From positions 1 to 64,000 of the forward strand of contig JAPOHD010000002.1 of assembly GCA_026671195.1 (NCBI GenBank): a stretch of 64,000 nt of DNA, given 5' to 3'. Position numbers and translations under genes: made by a program. The notes under the pieces are model-generated. The model did no database searches. It had not been told where the DNA came from and saw nothing but the letters and a program-made list of their open reading frames with translations. Source of the DNA: Draconibacterium aestuarii. Lineage in GTDB: Bacteria > Bacteroidota > Bacteroidia > Bacteroidales > Prolixibacteraceae. The first letter of the stretch is position 1. Each line of letters opens with the position of its first letter. Positions 46,828 to 55,667 of this stretch are shown one piece after another.

Positions 46828-48681
46828 TTAGTTAGTTGGTAATTGAATAGAAATTCCATCTTTGAGATAGATTTTGTTTGATATCAGTGTGCAATGATGC
46901 TGGTCTCTGGCAACCCTCGGATTGACTTGTATCCGGTGTAACAATTCACCTGTGTCGATTGAATAAACCGATAAATAATCTTCAGAATAAGCCAGAAGTT
47001 TACGGCTCGGGAAATCGATATTCAAAATGAGTTCCTCCTTCAAAGCAAAACTTTTTAGTGTGGTAAAGTCGGCGGCATTTTTATGATACAGCGATTCTCC
47101 ATCGTGAAGGATAATATTCTCCGGATTTTGCGGATCATATTTAAAAAAGGAATAAATGTAGTTATAGGCAGGAGGGGATTGCCAAACACTTTCAAGGGTG
47201 TTGTTTGCAATCTTGTAAAAATCGAGTTGGCTGGTTTGTACATAGAAGTAGTTCCCGTTTGAAGAGATTCCCAAACCTCCAATGTATGCATTCGATTCAT
47301 ACGAAGCAATCACATTGTCGTTTAACACATCGTAAACCGAAACCCGTTCGTAATCTTTAACTACTACAATACCGTTATCGGAAACTGGCATACTTGAAAA
47401 TTGCATCCCGCCGGTTAAAACATGGCTGACCGGATAGGATTGATAGCTTTTCAGATTGCCCGGATTCATTAAAACCAGGTTGTTGTTGCACGACTCATGT
47501 GTGGTGAAATATATCCCTTGCGGCGAAAGAGTAAATCCACTGTAAGCTACGTGGCAATTCTCCCAGTTGTAGGTTAGCGAGTCGAGCGCATTTTCGGTGT
47601 TAATTGAATAGCGGTAGATGTAGTTGTCTTTGCGCACCAGCATTTCATCTGCATCGATCGATGAAACCTGATTGTAGCTAAATGTTTGTTCTCCAATCAA
47701 TCCGTCGTATGATTTTGAATGATAGTAAACTTCATCGTTATTAAAAGGATTTTCAGGATGTTTGGGAACCACAACAAGTTTGTAATTTATTTCGTCGGCA
47801 AAAAGCCCGTTGGCGATCAAATAGCTGTTGTTTTCGTTGGGCAAACTTTCCTGTAAAGTAACTGTGTCGGCAGGTGTCACCAAATTTATAAGCCGATAAT
47901 TTTTAATTGCTTCAACAAAGTTGTTGTTCGTCCAGTAAATTTCAAATTGGCCGGTTGCGGTAGTTCTTATTTTTATCTCCGGTAAGGTGTTTTCAATATC
48001 AAACATTGCCCATTGAAAATAATAATCATCCGACGAATAATATTCAGTGTAAACATCGTAATGAGCTTTTTCGCCCACATACGCTTCATCAATAAAATAA
48101 GGTTCTGTGGTGTAATACTCTTTTATCGCCCCACTGTAATCATTTCTTCTTTTGGTAATTCGATAGCGTTTAAAATTAACTTTTTCGTGCGGTTCCCAGC
48201 TTAGCTCTAACTTTCCATTCTTTGTTTCCAGTTTTGAAAAATTGGCCATTCTGTCGTTTTTTAAACAAACCAGTGTCCATTCATTCGAAATAAACTGAAA
48301 CCCTTCGTATCCGAGTAAATCAGCAATACTTCCCGAATTGGAATTGGTAATAACAGAAAACGAAAGTTTATGAATTCCTTCATCAAGATCGGCTGCCAGT
48401 ACCGTAAACATATCCTTGTAATTCGAACGGGTATATTTTTCTTCTCCGTCGATTAAAATACCCACCTGAATCACATTGTGCTGTCCGGCGCTAAAATGAA
48501 ATTGGATATCCTGGTAGTAAGTAAGAAAAATGGTGTCACGGTCAAGACTAAGTTCAACGATTTCTAGTTCCGGTTCTTCTGGTTTTTCCAGCTCTACAAA
48601 ATCAATGTCGCCTGGGGTAAACCTACATCCTGAAAACAGGAAAATAACACAACAAAGTGCAATGGTTAATCTCAAATACAT
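46828..48681 (-). CDS. Large lipoprotein with beta-propeller-like repeats
   Basis: 617 residues. Lipobox L-F-S-G-C near residue 19. Residues about 30-125 form an immunoglobulin-like beta domain, about 140-290 have fibronectin type III-like strands ('KLELSWEPHEKVNFKRYRIT'), and the last 270 contain repeated 'V..KDYERVSVYDVLND' and 'GGLGISSNGNYFYVQ' blade-like units of a beta-propeller. No enzymatic motif is seen. As the first gene of the unit, it may bind or present the glycan for the downstream esterase and sulfatase, but this is a guess. No promoter box is obvious upstream. Confidence 0.65.
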   Translation of the reverse strand: MYLRLTIALCCVIFLFSGCRFTPGDIDFVELEKPEEPELEIVELSLDRDTIFLTYYQDIQFHFSAGQHNVIQVGILIDGEEKYTRSNYKDMFTVLAADLDEGIHKLSFSVITNSNSGSIADLLGYEGFQFISNEWTLVCLKNDRMANFSKLETKNGKLELSWEPHEKVNFKRYRITKRRNDYSGAIKEYYTTEPYFIDEAYVGEKAHYDVYTEYYSSDDYYFQWAMFDIENTLPEIKIRTTATGQFEIYWTNNNFVEAIKNYRLINLVTPADTVTLQESLPNENNSYLIANGLFADEINYKLVVVPKHPENPFNNDEVYYHSKSYDGLIGEQTFSYNQVSSIDADEMLVRKDNYIYRYSINTENALDSLTYNWENCHVAYSGFTLSPQGIYFTTHESCNNNLVLMNPGNLKSYQSYPVSHVLTGGMQFSSMPVSDNGIVVVKDYERVSVYDVLNDNVIASYESNAYIGGLGISSNGNYFYVQTSQLDFYKIANNTLESVWQSPPAYNYIYSFFKYDPQNPENIILHDGESLYHKNAADFTTLKSFALKEELILNIDFPSRKLLAYSEDYLSVYSIDTGELLHRIQVNPRVARDQHHCTLISNKIYLKDGISIQLPTN

Positions 48682-48763
48682 AATTAGATTTAGTGTTTAC
48701 TATGAGTGTAAAACTAAATTATTTTTATGAGATTTTCGAACTTATGTACCCAAATTAGCAGGC

Positions 48764-49978
48764 TTATTTTTTTAAATACAAGTTACTGTCGCCATAGCTC
48801 AAAAAGCGGAAGTTGTTCTCCAGCGCATAGTTGTACACTGCTTTCCATTTTGTTCCCAAAAATGCACTTATTAAAAGTAACAGTGTACTTTGCGGCTGAT
48901 GAAAATTGGTAAACATTCCGTTGATTATTTTAAAATCGTACCCCGGCAGAATAATAATTTGTGTTGAAAATTGAATCGCTTCAAGATTTTGGGATTCCAG
49001 GGACACAACAATGTTTTGCAATGCCTTTTTTGTGCTGATCCTTGCCTTATTTTCATAAGGTTCCCATTGTTGTACTTCGGGATCGTTTGAGTTAAACGTT
49101 CCGTTTTCAAGCTGCACACCGATCCAGTATAAACTTTCCAGCGAGCGCACTGATGTGGTGCCAACTGCAATAATATTTCCCGGATTCAGAATAAAGCCCT
49201 CAATAATATTCTTCGGAATAATCACCTGTTCGTGGTGCATGGTGTGCCCTTCAATGGTCTCCGATTTTACGGGCTGAAAAGTACCGGCTCCCACGTGAAG
49301 TGTAATTTCTTTGGTTGAAATATTTTTTGCCGCCAGCTGACCCAGAACGGCATCGGTAAAATGTAACCCGGCGGTTGGTGCGGCCACCGAACCGTCTATT
49401 TTTGCGTATACGGTTTGGTAGGTTTCTTCGTCAGAATCTTCTGTGTCACGGTTTAAATACGGAGGAATCGGCAGTTGCCCCGCCTGTTCAATAATCTCTG
49501 AAAAATGAAATCCGCCTGTCCAGGTGAATTCAATTTCAAAAGAATTTCCTTGCTGGCCCATTTTTTCGGCAGATAAAACTACCGGCTTTCCGTCGATCGC
49601 AAATTCATTTTTTAAAATGCCTTCTTTCCATTTTTTGGAGTTGCCTACCATACATTTCCAGCTTACCTTTTGGGTTTCCTGAAAAGAGATCTGGTAATCG
49701 GCAGGTTGAACAGGCTCCAGACAAAAAATCTCGATTTTCGCGCCGGTTTTTTTCCTGAAAAACAAACGGGCATGAATTACCCGGGTGTTGTTAAAAACCA
49801 ACTGCGCATTTTCGGGTAAATACGAGGCACAGTTGTTAAAATTGTCTTCTCCTATTTCTCCGTTCTTCCAGGTTAGTAATTTCGATTTGTCTCTTTCCGA
49901 AAGCGGATATTTTGCAATCCGTTCGTCGGGTAGGTCGTAGGTAAAATCGCTGATTTTTATGTCTTTGTGTGAGCTCAA
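48764..49978 (-). CDS. queA: S-adenosylmethionine:tRNA ribosyltransferase-isomerase
   Basis: About 404 residues. 'KISDFTYDLPDERIAKYPLSERDKSKLL' is the QueA N-terminus, 'PPYLNRDTEDSDEETYQTVYAK' and 'SVAAPTAGLHFT' the substrate-binding core, and 'FLGTKWKAVYNYALENNFRFLSYGDSNL' the C-terminus. It transfers the ribosyl part of SAM to preQ1 in tRNA to give epoxyqueuosine. The frame is open much further upstream (to 50317), but that part overlaps the divergent gene and its promoter. The TTG at 49978, after AAAAGAAAAAAG and 25 bp past a -7 box, is the likely start and gives the usual Bacteroidota length. Confidence 0.9.
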   Translation of the reverse strand: MSSHKDIKISDFTYDLPDERIAKYPLSERDKSKLLTWKNGEIGEDNFNNCASYLPENAQLVFNNTRVIHARLFFRKKTGAKIEIFCLEPVQPADYQISFQETQKVSWKCMVGNSKKWKEGILKNEFAIDGKPVVLSAEKMGQQGNSFEIEFTWTGGFHFSEIIEQAGQLPIPPYLNRDTEDSDEETYQTVYAKIDGSVAAPTAGLHFTDAVLGQLAAKNISTKEITLHVGAGTFQPVKSETIEGHTMHHEQVIIPKNIIEGFILNPGNIIAVGTTSVRSLESLYWIGVQLENGTFNSNDPEVQQWEPYENKARISTKKALQNIVVSLESQNLEAIQFSTQIIILPGYDFKIINGMFTNFHQPQSTLLLLISAFLGTKWKAVYNYALENNFRFLSYGDSNLYLKK

Positions 49979-50002
49979 ATTCTTTTTTCTTTTAAATCGG
50001 TG

Positions 50003-50010
50003 CAAAAGTA
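50003..50010 (-). promoter_or_regulatory. Bacteroidota -7 box for queA
   Basis: On the - strand TACTTTTG, matching TAnnTTTG. It lies 24 bp before the proposed TTG start and supports the shortened queA frame. Confidence 0.6.
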
Positions 50011-50090
50011 ATATTTTTCTTTGTGTAACAGCTGTATCATAAAGTTTCAGAAACAGAATGCTCAGGTTCTGAAAGCCATTTATAAAATTG

Positions 50091-50098
50091 TACTTTTG
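50091..50098 (+). promoter_or_regulatory. Bacteroidota -7 box for the DUF2027/Smr gene
   Basis: TACTTTTG, the same octamer as the divergent queA box, 16 bp before the ATG at 50115. It rules out the in-frame upstream start at 50088. Confidence 0.6.
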
Positions 50099-50114
50099 CA
50101 GAAAATTAGGAAAG

Positions 50115-51152
50115 ATGATAAAAGTAGGCGACAAGGTAAAATTTTTGAATGATGTTGGTGGCGGTGTAGTAACCGGTTTTATAAATAAAAATACGGTGAA
50201 TGTTGAAGGTGATGATGGATTTGAGGTGCCATGTCTTATTTCGGAGTTGGTAAATGTTAGCGCTCCGGAATTGAATACAAGAACAACACCGCAGGTTGAA
50301 GAATCAGTAGAACTCAAGCCAGCCTATAAACCGGAGTTTATTGAAACCACCGGTGAAATTATCAATGGTAAAAATTCGCCCGACTTTTATTTCTGTTTTG
50401 TTCCCAACGACCCGAAAAATCCTTTGGCCGGCGAAATTGAAATGTACCTGGTAAACGACAGTAATTTTACCGTGCTTTTTAGTTATTCGCACATCAGCAC
50501 CGACAAGGTGGAAATCGTGGAACACGGAACTGTTAAATCAAATGCAAGAACAAAAGTGGATGCTTTGGTTCAGAATGATTTGAGCGATATTCCTGATTAT
50601 GGGTTTCAACTGATCTATTTCAAGAATGCTGAAAGTGAATGGAATCAACCGGTGGTGAAAAAGTTCAGGGTGAATCCGGTGAAGTTTTATAAAGAATCTA
50701 CATTTCAGCCAAATTCGTACTTCCGCAAAAATGCAATGATTTTGCAGATCACTCCGGATCTCTTAAAAACCGAACTTGACAAGTTGACTCAGGCTGATTT
50801 TAAGAAAGTAGTAAAATCGAAAGAGGTTCAGCAAAAACCCAAAAAACAGCTGCATAAAAGAACTACCGACGAGGTTGTGATCGACCTGCATATAAATGAA
50901 TTGCTGGACAATTCTGAAGGTTTGAGCAATCGCGAAATCCTTGAAATACAAATGGAGAATGTGGAGGTAGAAATGAACACAGCCATTAAAAACCATACCA
51001 AACGAATTGTGTTTATTCATGGCGTGGGGCAGGGCGTTTTAAAGCAGGAAGTGGCCAATTTACTTAAACGAAAATTCAAAAAATACTATTTTCAGGATGC
51101 ATCGTTTAAAGAATACGGTTACGGCGCAACAATGGTGATACTTCGTAAATAG
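50115..51152 (+). CDS. DUF2027 and Smr-domain protein
   Basis: About 345 residues, starting M-I-K-V-G-D-K-V. The N-terminal 60 residues form a small beta-barrel typical of DUF2027, followed by a beta-rich middle domain and a lysine-rich linker ('KEVQQKPKKQLHKRT'). The C-terminal Smr domain has 'VIDLHI' and 'IVFIHGVGQGVLKQEV' and ends 'EYGYGATMVI'. Smr domains are DNA or RNA endonuclease modules of the MutS2 type; this Bacteroidota architecture lacks the MutS ATPase. The role is probably in ribosome rescue or DNA structure processing. It lies 91 bp upstream of oleB and could be read through into it. Confidence 0.85.
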   Translation: MIKVGDKVKFLNDVGGGVVTGFINKNTVNVEGDDGFEVPCLISELVNVSAPELNTRTTPQVEESVELKPAYKPEFIETTGEIINGKNSPDFYFCFVPNDPKNPLAGEIEMYLVNDSNFTVLFSYSHISTDKVEIVEHGTVKSNARTKVDALVQNDLSDIPDYGFQLIYFKNAESEWNQPVVKKFRVNPVKFYKESTFQPNSYFRKNAMILQITPDLLKTELDKLTQADFKKVVKSKEVQQKPKKQLHKRTTDEVVIDLHINELLDNSEGLSNREILEIQMENVEVEMNTAIKNHTKRIVFIHGVGQGVLKQEVANLLKRKFKKYYFQDASFKEYGYGATMVILRK

Positions 51153-51243
51153 TTCCGTTTCTTCGTTTTGATTTTATCCAATAATCCCGTAACTTATATT
51201 TAAATCGGGGATGAACGTGTGTTGAAGATAAAATCCAGATTAC

Positions 51244-52134
51244 TTGACAGGGCAGGATCGAAATACCGAGATTGAAAACTCTCTTCCGGATTATCCGTTC
51301 CATGCCAACTATATTGAAATTGATCATTTAAAAATTCATTTTATTGATGAGGGAGACAAAACTGCACCTGCCATTTTATTTTTGCATGGTGTACCCACCT
51401 GGTCATTCACTTTCCGAAGAATATTTCACGTTTGCCTTAATGCCGGTTGCCGGGTAATTGCACCTGATCTGCCTGGTTTTGGGAGATCGGACAAACCGGA
51501 CGATCACAGTTTTTATACGATAACCAGGCTGGTGGAAATTGTTGATCAATTTGTTCAGCAAAAAATGTTACAATCCAGTTTCTTATTTGCCCAGGATTGG
51601 GGCGCCATTCTAGGAATGATACTGGCAGCAAAACATCCTGAGTTTTTCTCCGGTATTATTGCCTGTAACGGATATCTGCCCGATTTGAAAGCCAAATCAC
51701 CCCTTTCTTTTGTGGGTTGGAAGTTACTGTGTAAATATTCTCCGGTTTTGCCAGTGGGGAGGATTGTTGATATTGCCAGCGAACACAAGTTGTCGCCTGC
51801 CGAACGAAAAGCGTATGATCTTCCATTTAAAAATAAGAAGGACAAAATTGCCATCCATATTTTGCCTCAACTCATTCCTGTAAAAGATAATTCTGCAGAG
51901 TGTGAACTAATTCGTGAAAGTTGGGCGAAATTAAAAACTTACAAAAAACCATTTCTTACTGTTTTTAGCAGTGACGATAAAATAACAAGAGGTGGAGAAA
52001 AGCTTCTTCAACAAAGAATTCCCGGGGCCAAAAATCAAGAGCACAAAATTTTGAAGGGCAGGCATTTTTTACAAGAGGATGCACCAACTGAACTGGGTTT
52101 AATAGTTACTGAATTTGTAAGGAATAACAGATGA
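51244..52134 (+). CDS. oleB: OleB-type alpha/beta hydrolase (beta-lactone decarboxylase)
   Basis: 296 residues, cytoplasmic. It has the haloalkane-dehalogenase fold: 'FLHGVPTWSFTFR' (oxyanion site, H48-G49), 'APDLPGFGRSDKP', nucleophile D118 in Q-D-W-G, acid D244 or D245 and base H274 in 'GRHFLQEDAP'. OleB enzymes decarboxylate the beta-lactone to the olefin in the last step of head-to-head hydrocarbon synthesis. The identification rests on fold plus context: OleA, OleC and OleD-type genes follow directly. The start is a TTG at 51244, because an in-frame TAA at 51229 and the absence of an ATG leave no alternative. The stop overlaps the next start by four bases (ATGA). By itself it could be read as a dehalogenase; the operon argues otherwise. 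Confidence 0.85.
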   Translation: MTGQDRNTEIENSLPDYPFHANYIEIDHLKIHFIDEGDKTAPAILFLHGVPTWSFTFRRIFHVCLNAGCRVIAPDLPGFGRSDKPDDHSFYTITRLVEIVDQFVQQKMLQSSFLFAQDWGAILGMILAAKHPEFFSGIIACNGYLPDLKAKSPLSFVGWKLLCKYSPVLPVGRIVDIASEHKLSPAERKAYDLPFKNKKDKIAIHILPQLIPVKDNSAECELIRESWAKLKTYKKPFLTVFSSDDKITRGGEKLLQQRIPGAKNQEHKILKGRHFLQEDAPTELGLIVTEFVRNNR

Positions 52135-53180
52135 ATTACGGTTGCAACATAGAAAGTATTGGGATTAAGTTGCCTGACCGGAAACTGAGTACATCTGAAA
52201 TTGAAAGTAGGTTGAATATTGCAAATCCGTTAAAATTAGAGTTGTTAACCGGTATTTCGAATCGGAGAGTTTGTTGCGAAAATGAAGATTCACTGACACT
52301 GGCTGTTGATGCAGCGCTCGACTGTCTGAGCCACTCTGAACTTAAAGCCGAAGAGTTGGAAATGATCATCAGCTGTTCCATTTCGAAATATGTAAATGGA
52401 TTGAGTCATTGTTACGAGCCGGCCCTGTCTTTGTTGATTAAACAGGAAATTGGGAATTCAAAAGCACTTAATTTCGATGTTTCAAATGCTTGTGCCGGAA
52501 TGATTACCGGTGTACATATTGCCAATAATTTTATAAAGCAGGGAAGGATTAAAAATTGTTTGGTGGTTAGTGGCGAGTATATCTCGGGATTGATTGGGAA
52601 TGCCATAAAAACTGTCGATTCGTTATTCCATCCGGAGATGGCTTCATTAACGGTTGGCGATGCCGGTGCTGCAGTTATCCTTACCCAAACAAAGCGGGGT
52701 GAAGCAGGATTAAGTGTTTCCGAAATATCAACATTGGGTAGGTTTAGTCATTTGTGTACAGGCGTTCAGAGCAACAATTGTAAGGGAGGAATTATGAAAA
52801 CAAACATGAAAAAGATTCATGATTTATCGATAAAAAATGCCCCTTATGTTGTAGAAAATGCATTGCGGAGTGCCGGCTTGCGAATGAGTGAAATTGATTA
52901 CCTGATTCCACATCAAACGGCTAAAATATCAATTCAATCAGGTGCCCGGGTTTTATATCGATACTTTAACGAGGAGCCGGGCGAAATTGTTTATAATCTT
53001 TGTGAAACCGGTAACACCGCATCAACTACCCACTTTGCCACGTTGTATAAATACCTTTGCGAAAAGAGATTTAAAGCCGGTGATACTGTTATGCTTTTAA
53101 GTTTTGCATCGGGATTAACATTTGGAGCTATTGTTTTTTCAATGAATGGAATATCAGAGCGATATGGGAACAGTAATTAG
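52131..53180 (+). CDS. oleA: OleA-type thiolase (active condensing subunit)
   Basis: 349 residues, FabH/OleA-like thiolase fold. The triad is complete: C121 in D-V-S-N-A-C-A-G, H261 in I-P-H-Q and N295 in G-N-T-A-S. E96 in C-Y-E-P lies 25 residues before the cysteine, matching the OleA glutamate (E117 of the Xanthomonas enzyme, as I recall it) that reaches into the partner active site and acts as the base. OleA condenses two acyl-CoAs head to head to a beta-keto acid. C-terminal 'DTVMLLSFASGLTFGAIVF' closes the fold. It overlaps oleB by four bases and the next gene by up to 35. FabH would give a similar hit, but the operon with OleB, C and D-type genes supports OleA. Confidence 0.85.
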   Translation: MNYGCNIESIGIKLPDRKLSTSEIESRLNIANPLKLELLTGISNRRVCCENEDSLTLAVDAALDCLSHSELKAEELEMIISCSISKYVNGLSHCYEPALSLLIKQEIGNSKALNFDVSNACAGMITGVHIANNFIKQGRIKNCLVVSGEYISGLIGNAIKTVDSLFHPEMASLTVGDAGAAVILTQTKRGEAGLSVSEISTLGRFSHLCTGVQSNNCKGGIMKTNMKKIHDLSIKNAPYVVENALRSAGLRMSEIDYLIPHQTAKISIQSGARVLYRYFNEEPGEIVYNLCETGNTASTTHFATLYKYLCEKRFKAGDTVMLLSFASGLTFGAIVFSMNGISERYGNSN

Positions 53181-54048
53181 ATCAATAGCAATAAATAATG
53201 CCTCGGCAGAAAGTGGAGTTGCCACACTTATTGCCGAAACGGCCGACCGTTGTTTACAGAATGCCGGAGTGGACATTGGAGCGGTTGGGATGCTCATAAA
53301 TACGGGAGTTTATACTGAAAATCATTTGTTGGAACCAGCGTCGGCTACTTTAATTCACCGACGGCTTCTGGATAAAAACAAACAGGCAAAACGGAAATCC
53401 GGATCACTGGGAAATCTGCTGAGCTTTGATTTGCACAACGGAGGTGGCGGAATTGTAAATGCGCTTCAGGTGGTCGATGGATTTATCAGTTCTGGTGAGA
53501 TCGAATACGGATTGATCGTTTCGGGTGATGTGAAACCAAAAATTGGAAAGGTTGAGAATTATAAGTATTCTTCAAGTGCTGCCGCTGTTTTGGTTTCGAA
53601 AGAGAAAAGTAAACCAGGATTCATAAAATTCAAAACGGAGACATTTCCTGAGTTTAAAGAAAACATTACCAGTACAACACGATGGAAGGACGGGGGCTTG
53701 CATTTGGTAAATAAAAAAAGCAACGATTATCTTAAAAATGCGGTAGACTGTGCTGCAAAAACAATTCAGAATTTTTTTGACGAAGAACTTTTGGGGTGGA
53801 AAGATGTTGATTTGATATGTACTTCTCAAAATCCGTTAGGATTTGTTACTGAATTACAAAAAAAACTGAAAATCAAAAATAAAATTGTCTGTTTTCAGGG
53901 AGATATTGAAATTTATTCGTCAGGATTATTATATTCGATGAATCATATTATTGAAAAGGAAGAATTTAAGAATTGTGTATATGTACTGTTTTTAACCGTT
54001 GGCGCGGGTATTACAGTATCGCTTGCCTACTATAACAACAAATTATGA
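53146..54048 (+). CDS. OleA-like subunit lacking the catalytic triad
   Basis: 300 residues (294 if the ATG at 53164 is used). It is the same fold as the gene upstream ('LLSFDLHNGGGGIVNALQVVDGFISSGEIEYGLIVSGD' aligned with the OleA block), but the cysteine position is G100, the histidine position S227 and the asparagine position D253. It keeps L-E-P-A (E63), the glutamate that OleA dimers donate across the interface, and the N-terminus is about 40 residues shorter. The family precedent is active/inactive thiolase pairs such as PqsB-PqsC and ketosynthase/chain-length-factor. I infer a heterodimer with the upstream OleA. It overlaps both neighbours (35 bp upstream, 4 bp downstream), which favours equal synthesis. 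No stop or frameshift suggests decay. Confidence 0.8.
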   Translation: MEYQSDMGTVIRSIAINNASAESGVATLIAETADRCLQNAGVDIGAVGMLINTGVYTENHLLEPASATLIHRRLLDKNKQAKRKSGSLGNLLSFDLHNGGGGIVNALQVVDGFISSGEIEYGLIVSGDVKPKIGKVENYKYSSSAAAVLVSKEKSKPGFIKFKTETFPEFKENITSTTRWKDGGLHLVNKKSNDYLKNAVDCAAKTIQNFFDEELLGWKDVDLICTSQNPLGFVTELQKKLKIKNKIVCFQGDIEIYSSGLLYSMNHIIEKEEFKNCVYVLFLTVGAGITVSLAYYNNKL

Positions 54049-55667
54049 AAAGTAACGGGGTACAAAATATTTCCGATCATTTGTATCAGTCTGCCCTAAA
54101 ATTTCCCGATAAACCTATGTTGTTACATCCGGGAAAAGTATCGTACAAAGTTTTCTGTAAACTGGTTGATGCGTATGCAACGGGATTTATTAATTCCGGT
54201 ATTGTAAAAGGAACAAAGACCATTGTACTTCTTAAACCCGGTGTCGATTTCTTCGCTACAACATTTGCTCTTTTACGAATAGGTGCCATTCCGGTGATGA
54301 TCGATCCGGGCATGGGACGAAAAGCAATGATACAGGCTTTGGCCAATGCAAATGCCGGGGCTTTTATCGGCATTGCAAAATCAATGCTTCTAAAGTACAT
54401 CTCTCCAAAGAATTTTAAAAGTGTTTGTATCTGGATTTCGGGTGGGTGCTGTTGGGACATGCAAGTAAAACATTTATCAACCTTTCGTAAAAAGGGCGGT
54501 AAAAACTACGAAGTAGCCAAAACAAAACCCAACGATGAAACGGCCATCTTTTTTACAAGCGGAAGCACAGGGCCTGCAAAAGGGGTGGTTTACACAAAAC
54601 AAATGATGGAGGCACAAATTGCCGGTTTAAAAAATCATTTTAACTATAATCCGAAGGAAATTGATCTGTGTACTTTCCCTCTGATTGGATTGTTTTCAAT
54701 GTGTTTGGGACTTTCAGTTGTTTTGGCCGATATGGACATGGTACATCCGGCCCGTTTACAGCCTGAAAAATTAGTTCTGAACATATATTGGTACGGATGT
54801 ACATATTTGTTTTGTTCGCCTGTGGTTTTGCAAAAACTGGCCGAATTCTGCGTACAGGAAAATTTAAAGTTGAATTCATTAAAACGAATAATGACGGCCG
54901 GCGCGCCCGTTACTCCTGAATTGTTGAGCAATGTTGCACGAGTGATTTCCGACGAGGCTCAAATTCATACTCCGTACGGAGCAACGGAAGCTTTGCCCGT
55001 AACCGATATTAATCATAAAGAGTTGCTTCATTTATATGAGAACTCACCGAACTATTTAAATGGTATTTGTGTGGGGTATCCTCTCGAAGATATTAAATTA
55101 AAGGTAGTCCCGATTTCTGATGAGGCGATAAAAAAAATTGAAGATGTTGAGGAATGTGACAAAAGCGAAGTAGGTGAAATTGTAATACAGGGTGAAAATG
55201 TTTCGCAGGGGTATTTAAATGACCAGCTTGCTGATAAATTATCGAAAATTGCTGCAGAGTCTGGAAACCTGTTGTGGCACCGAACAGGCGATTTGGGCCG
55301 CATTGATGATAAAGGAAGAGTATGGTATTACGGAAGAAAATCGCAGCGAGTTCAAACTGAAACAAAAGTACTGTTTACGATTCCTGTAGAAGCTGTTTTT
55401 AACCGACATCCTCAGGTTGAGCGTTCTGCATTGGTTGGTGTCGTAGCTAATGGAAAAACAGAACCGGTAATTTGTATCCAGGCAAAAAAAGGAACACACA
55501 AGAGTGAAAAGTTGGTGGACGAGTTAAAAGAACTGGCTCTTCAGCAGGAATTGACCCATAACATTTCTGAATTCATCTTTGTGAAGAAATTCCCGGTTGA
55601 TGCGCGGCACAATGCCAAAATTCATCGTGAAAAGCTGGCCGAATGGGCACAGAAAATGCGAAAATAA
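54045..55667 (+). CDS. oleC: OleC-type beta-lactone synthetase (AMP-forming)
   Basis: 540 residues, ANL superfamily. Motifs: 'FFTSGSTGPAKGVVYT' (169-184), 'HTPYGATEALPVTD' (YGATE at 311-315), 'WHRTGDLGRIDDKGRVWYYGR' and the C-terminal 'FPVDARHNAKIHREKLAEWA', which I take as diagnostic of OleC. OleC uses ATP to close the beta-hydroxy acid into a beta-lactone. The four-base overlap ATGA with the upstream gene shows coupling. Alternative: a generic fatty-acid CoA ligase; the C-terminal motif and operon make OleC much more likely. Confidence 0.9.
   Translation: MKSNGVQNISDHLYQSALKFPDKPMLLHPGKVSYKVFCKLVDAYATGFINSGIVKGTKTIVLLKPGVDFFATTFALLRIGAIPVMIDPGMGRKAMIQALANANAGAFIGIAKSMLLKYISPKNFKSVCIWISGGCCWDMQVKHLSTFRKKGGKNYEVAKTKPNDETAIFFTSGSTGPAKGVVYTKQMMEAQIAGLKNHFNYNPKEIDLCTFPLIGLFSMCLGLSVVLADMDMVHPARLQPEKLVLNIYWYGCTYLFCSPVVLQKLAEFCVQENLKLNSLKRIMTAGAPVTPELLSNVARVISDEAQIHTPYGATEALPVTDINHKELLHLYENSPNYLNGICVGYPLEDIKLKVVPISDEAIKKIEDVEECDKSEVGEIVIQGENVSQGYLNDQLADKLSKIAAESGNLLWHRTGDLGRIDDKGRVWYYGRKSQRVQTETKVLFTIPVEAVFNRHPQVERSALVGVVANGKTEPVICIQAKKGTHKSEKLVDELKELALQQELTHNISEFIFVKKFPVDARHNAKIHREKLAEWAQKMRK

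Noticed and set aside
49979-50317. Long N-terminal extension of queA
   Set aside because: It overlaps the divergent gene and both promoter boxes, and the translated stretch has no QueA similarity.
51244-52134. Haloalkane dehalogenase
   Set aside because: The fold and nucleophile fit, but the coupled OleA, OleC and OleD-type genes make OleB the better assignment.
53146-54048. Decaying pseudogene of OleA
   Set aside because: No stops or frameshifts, coupled overlaps on both sides and selective retention of the interface glutamate argue for a functional subunit.
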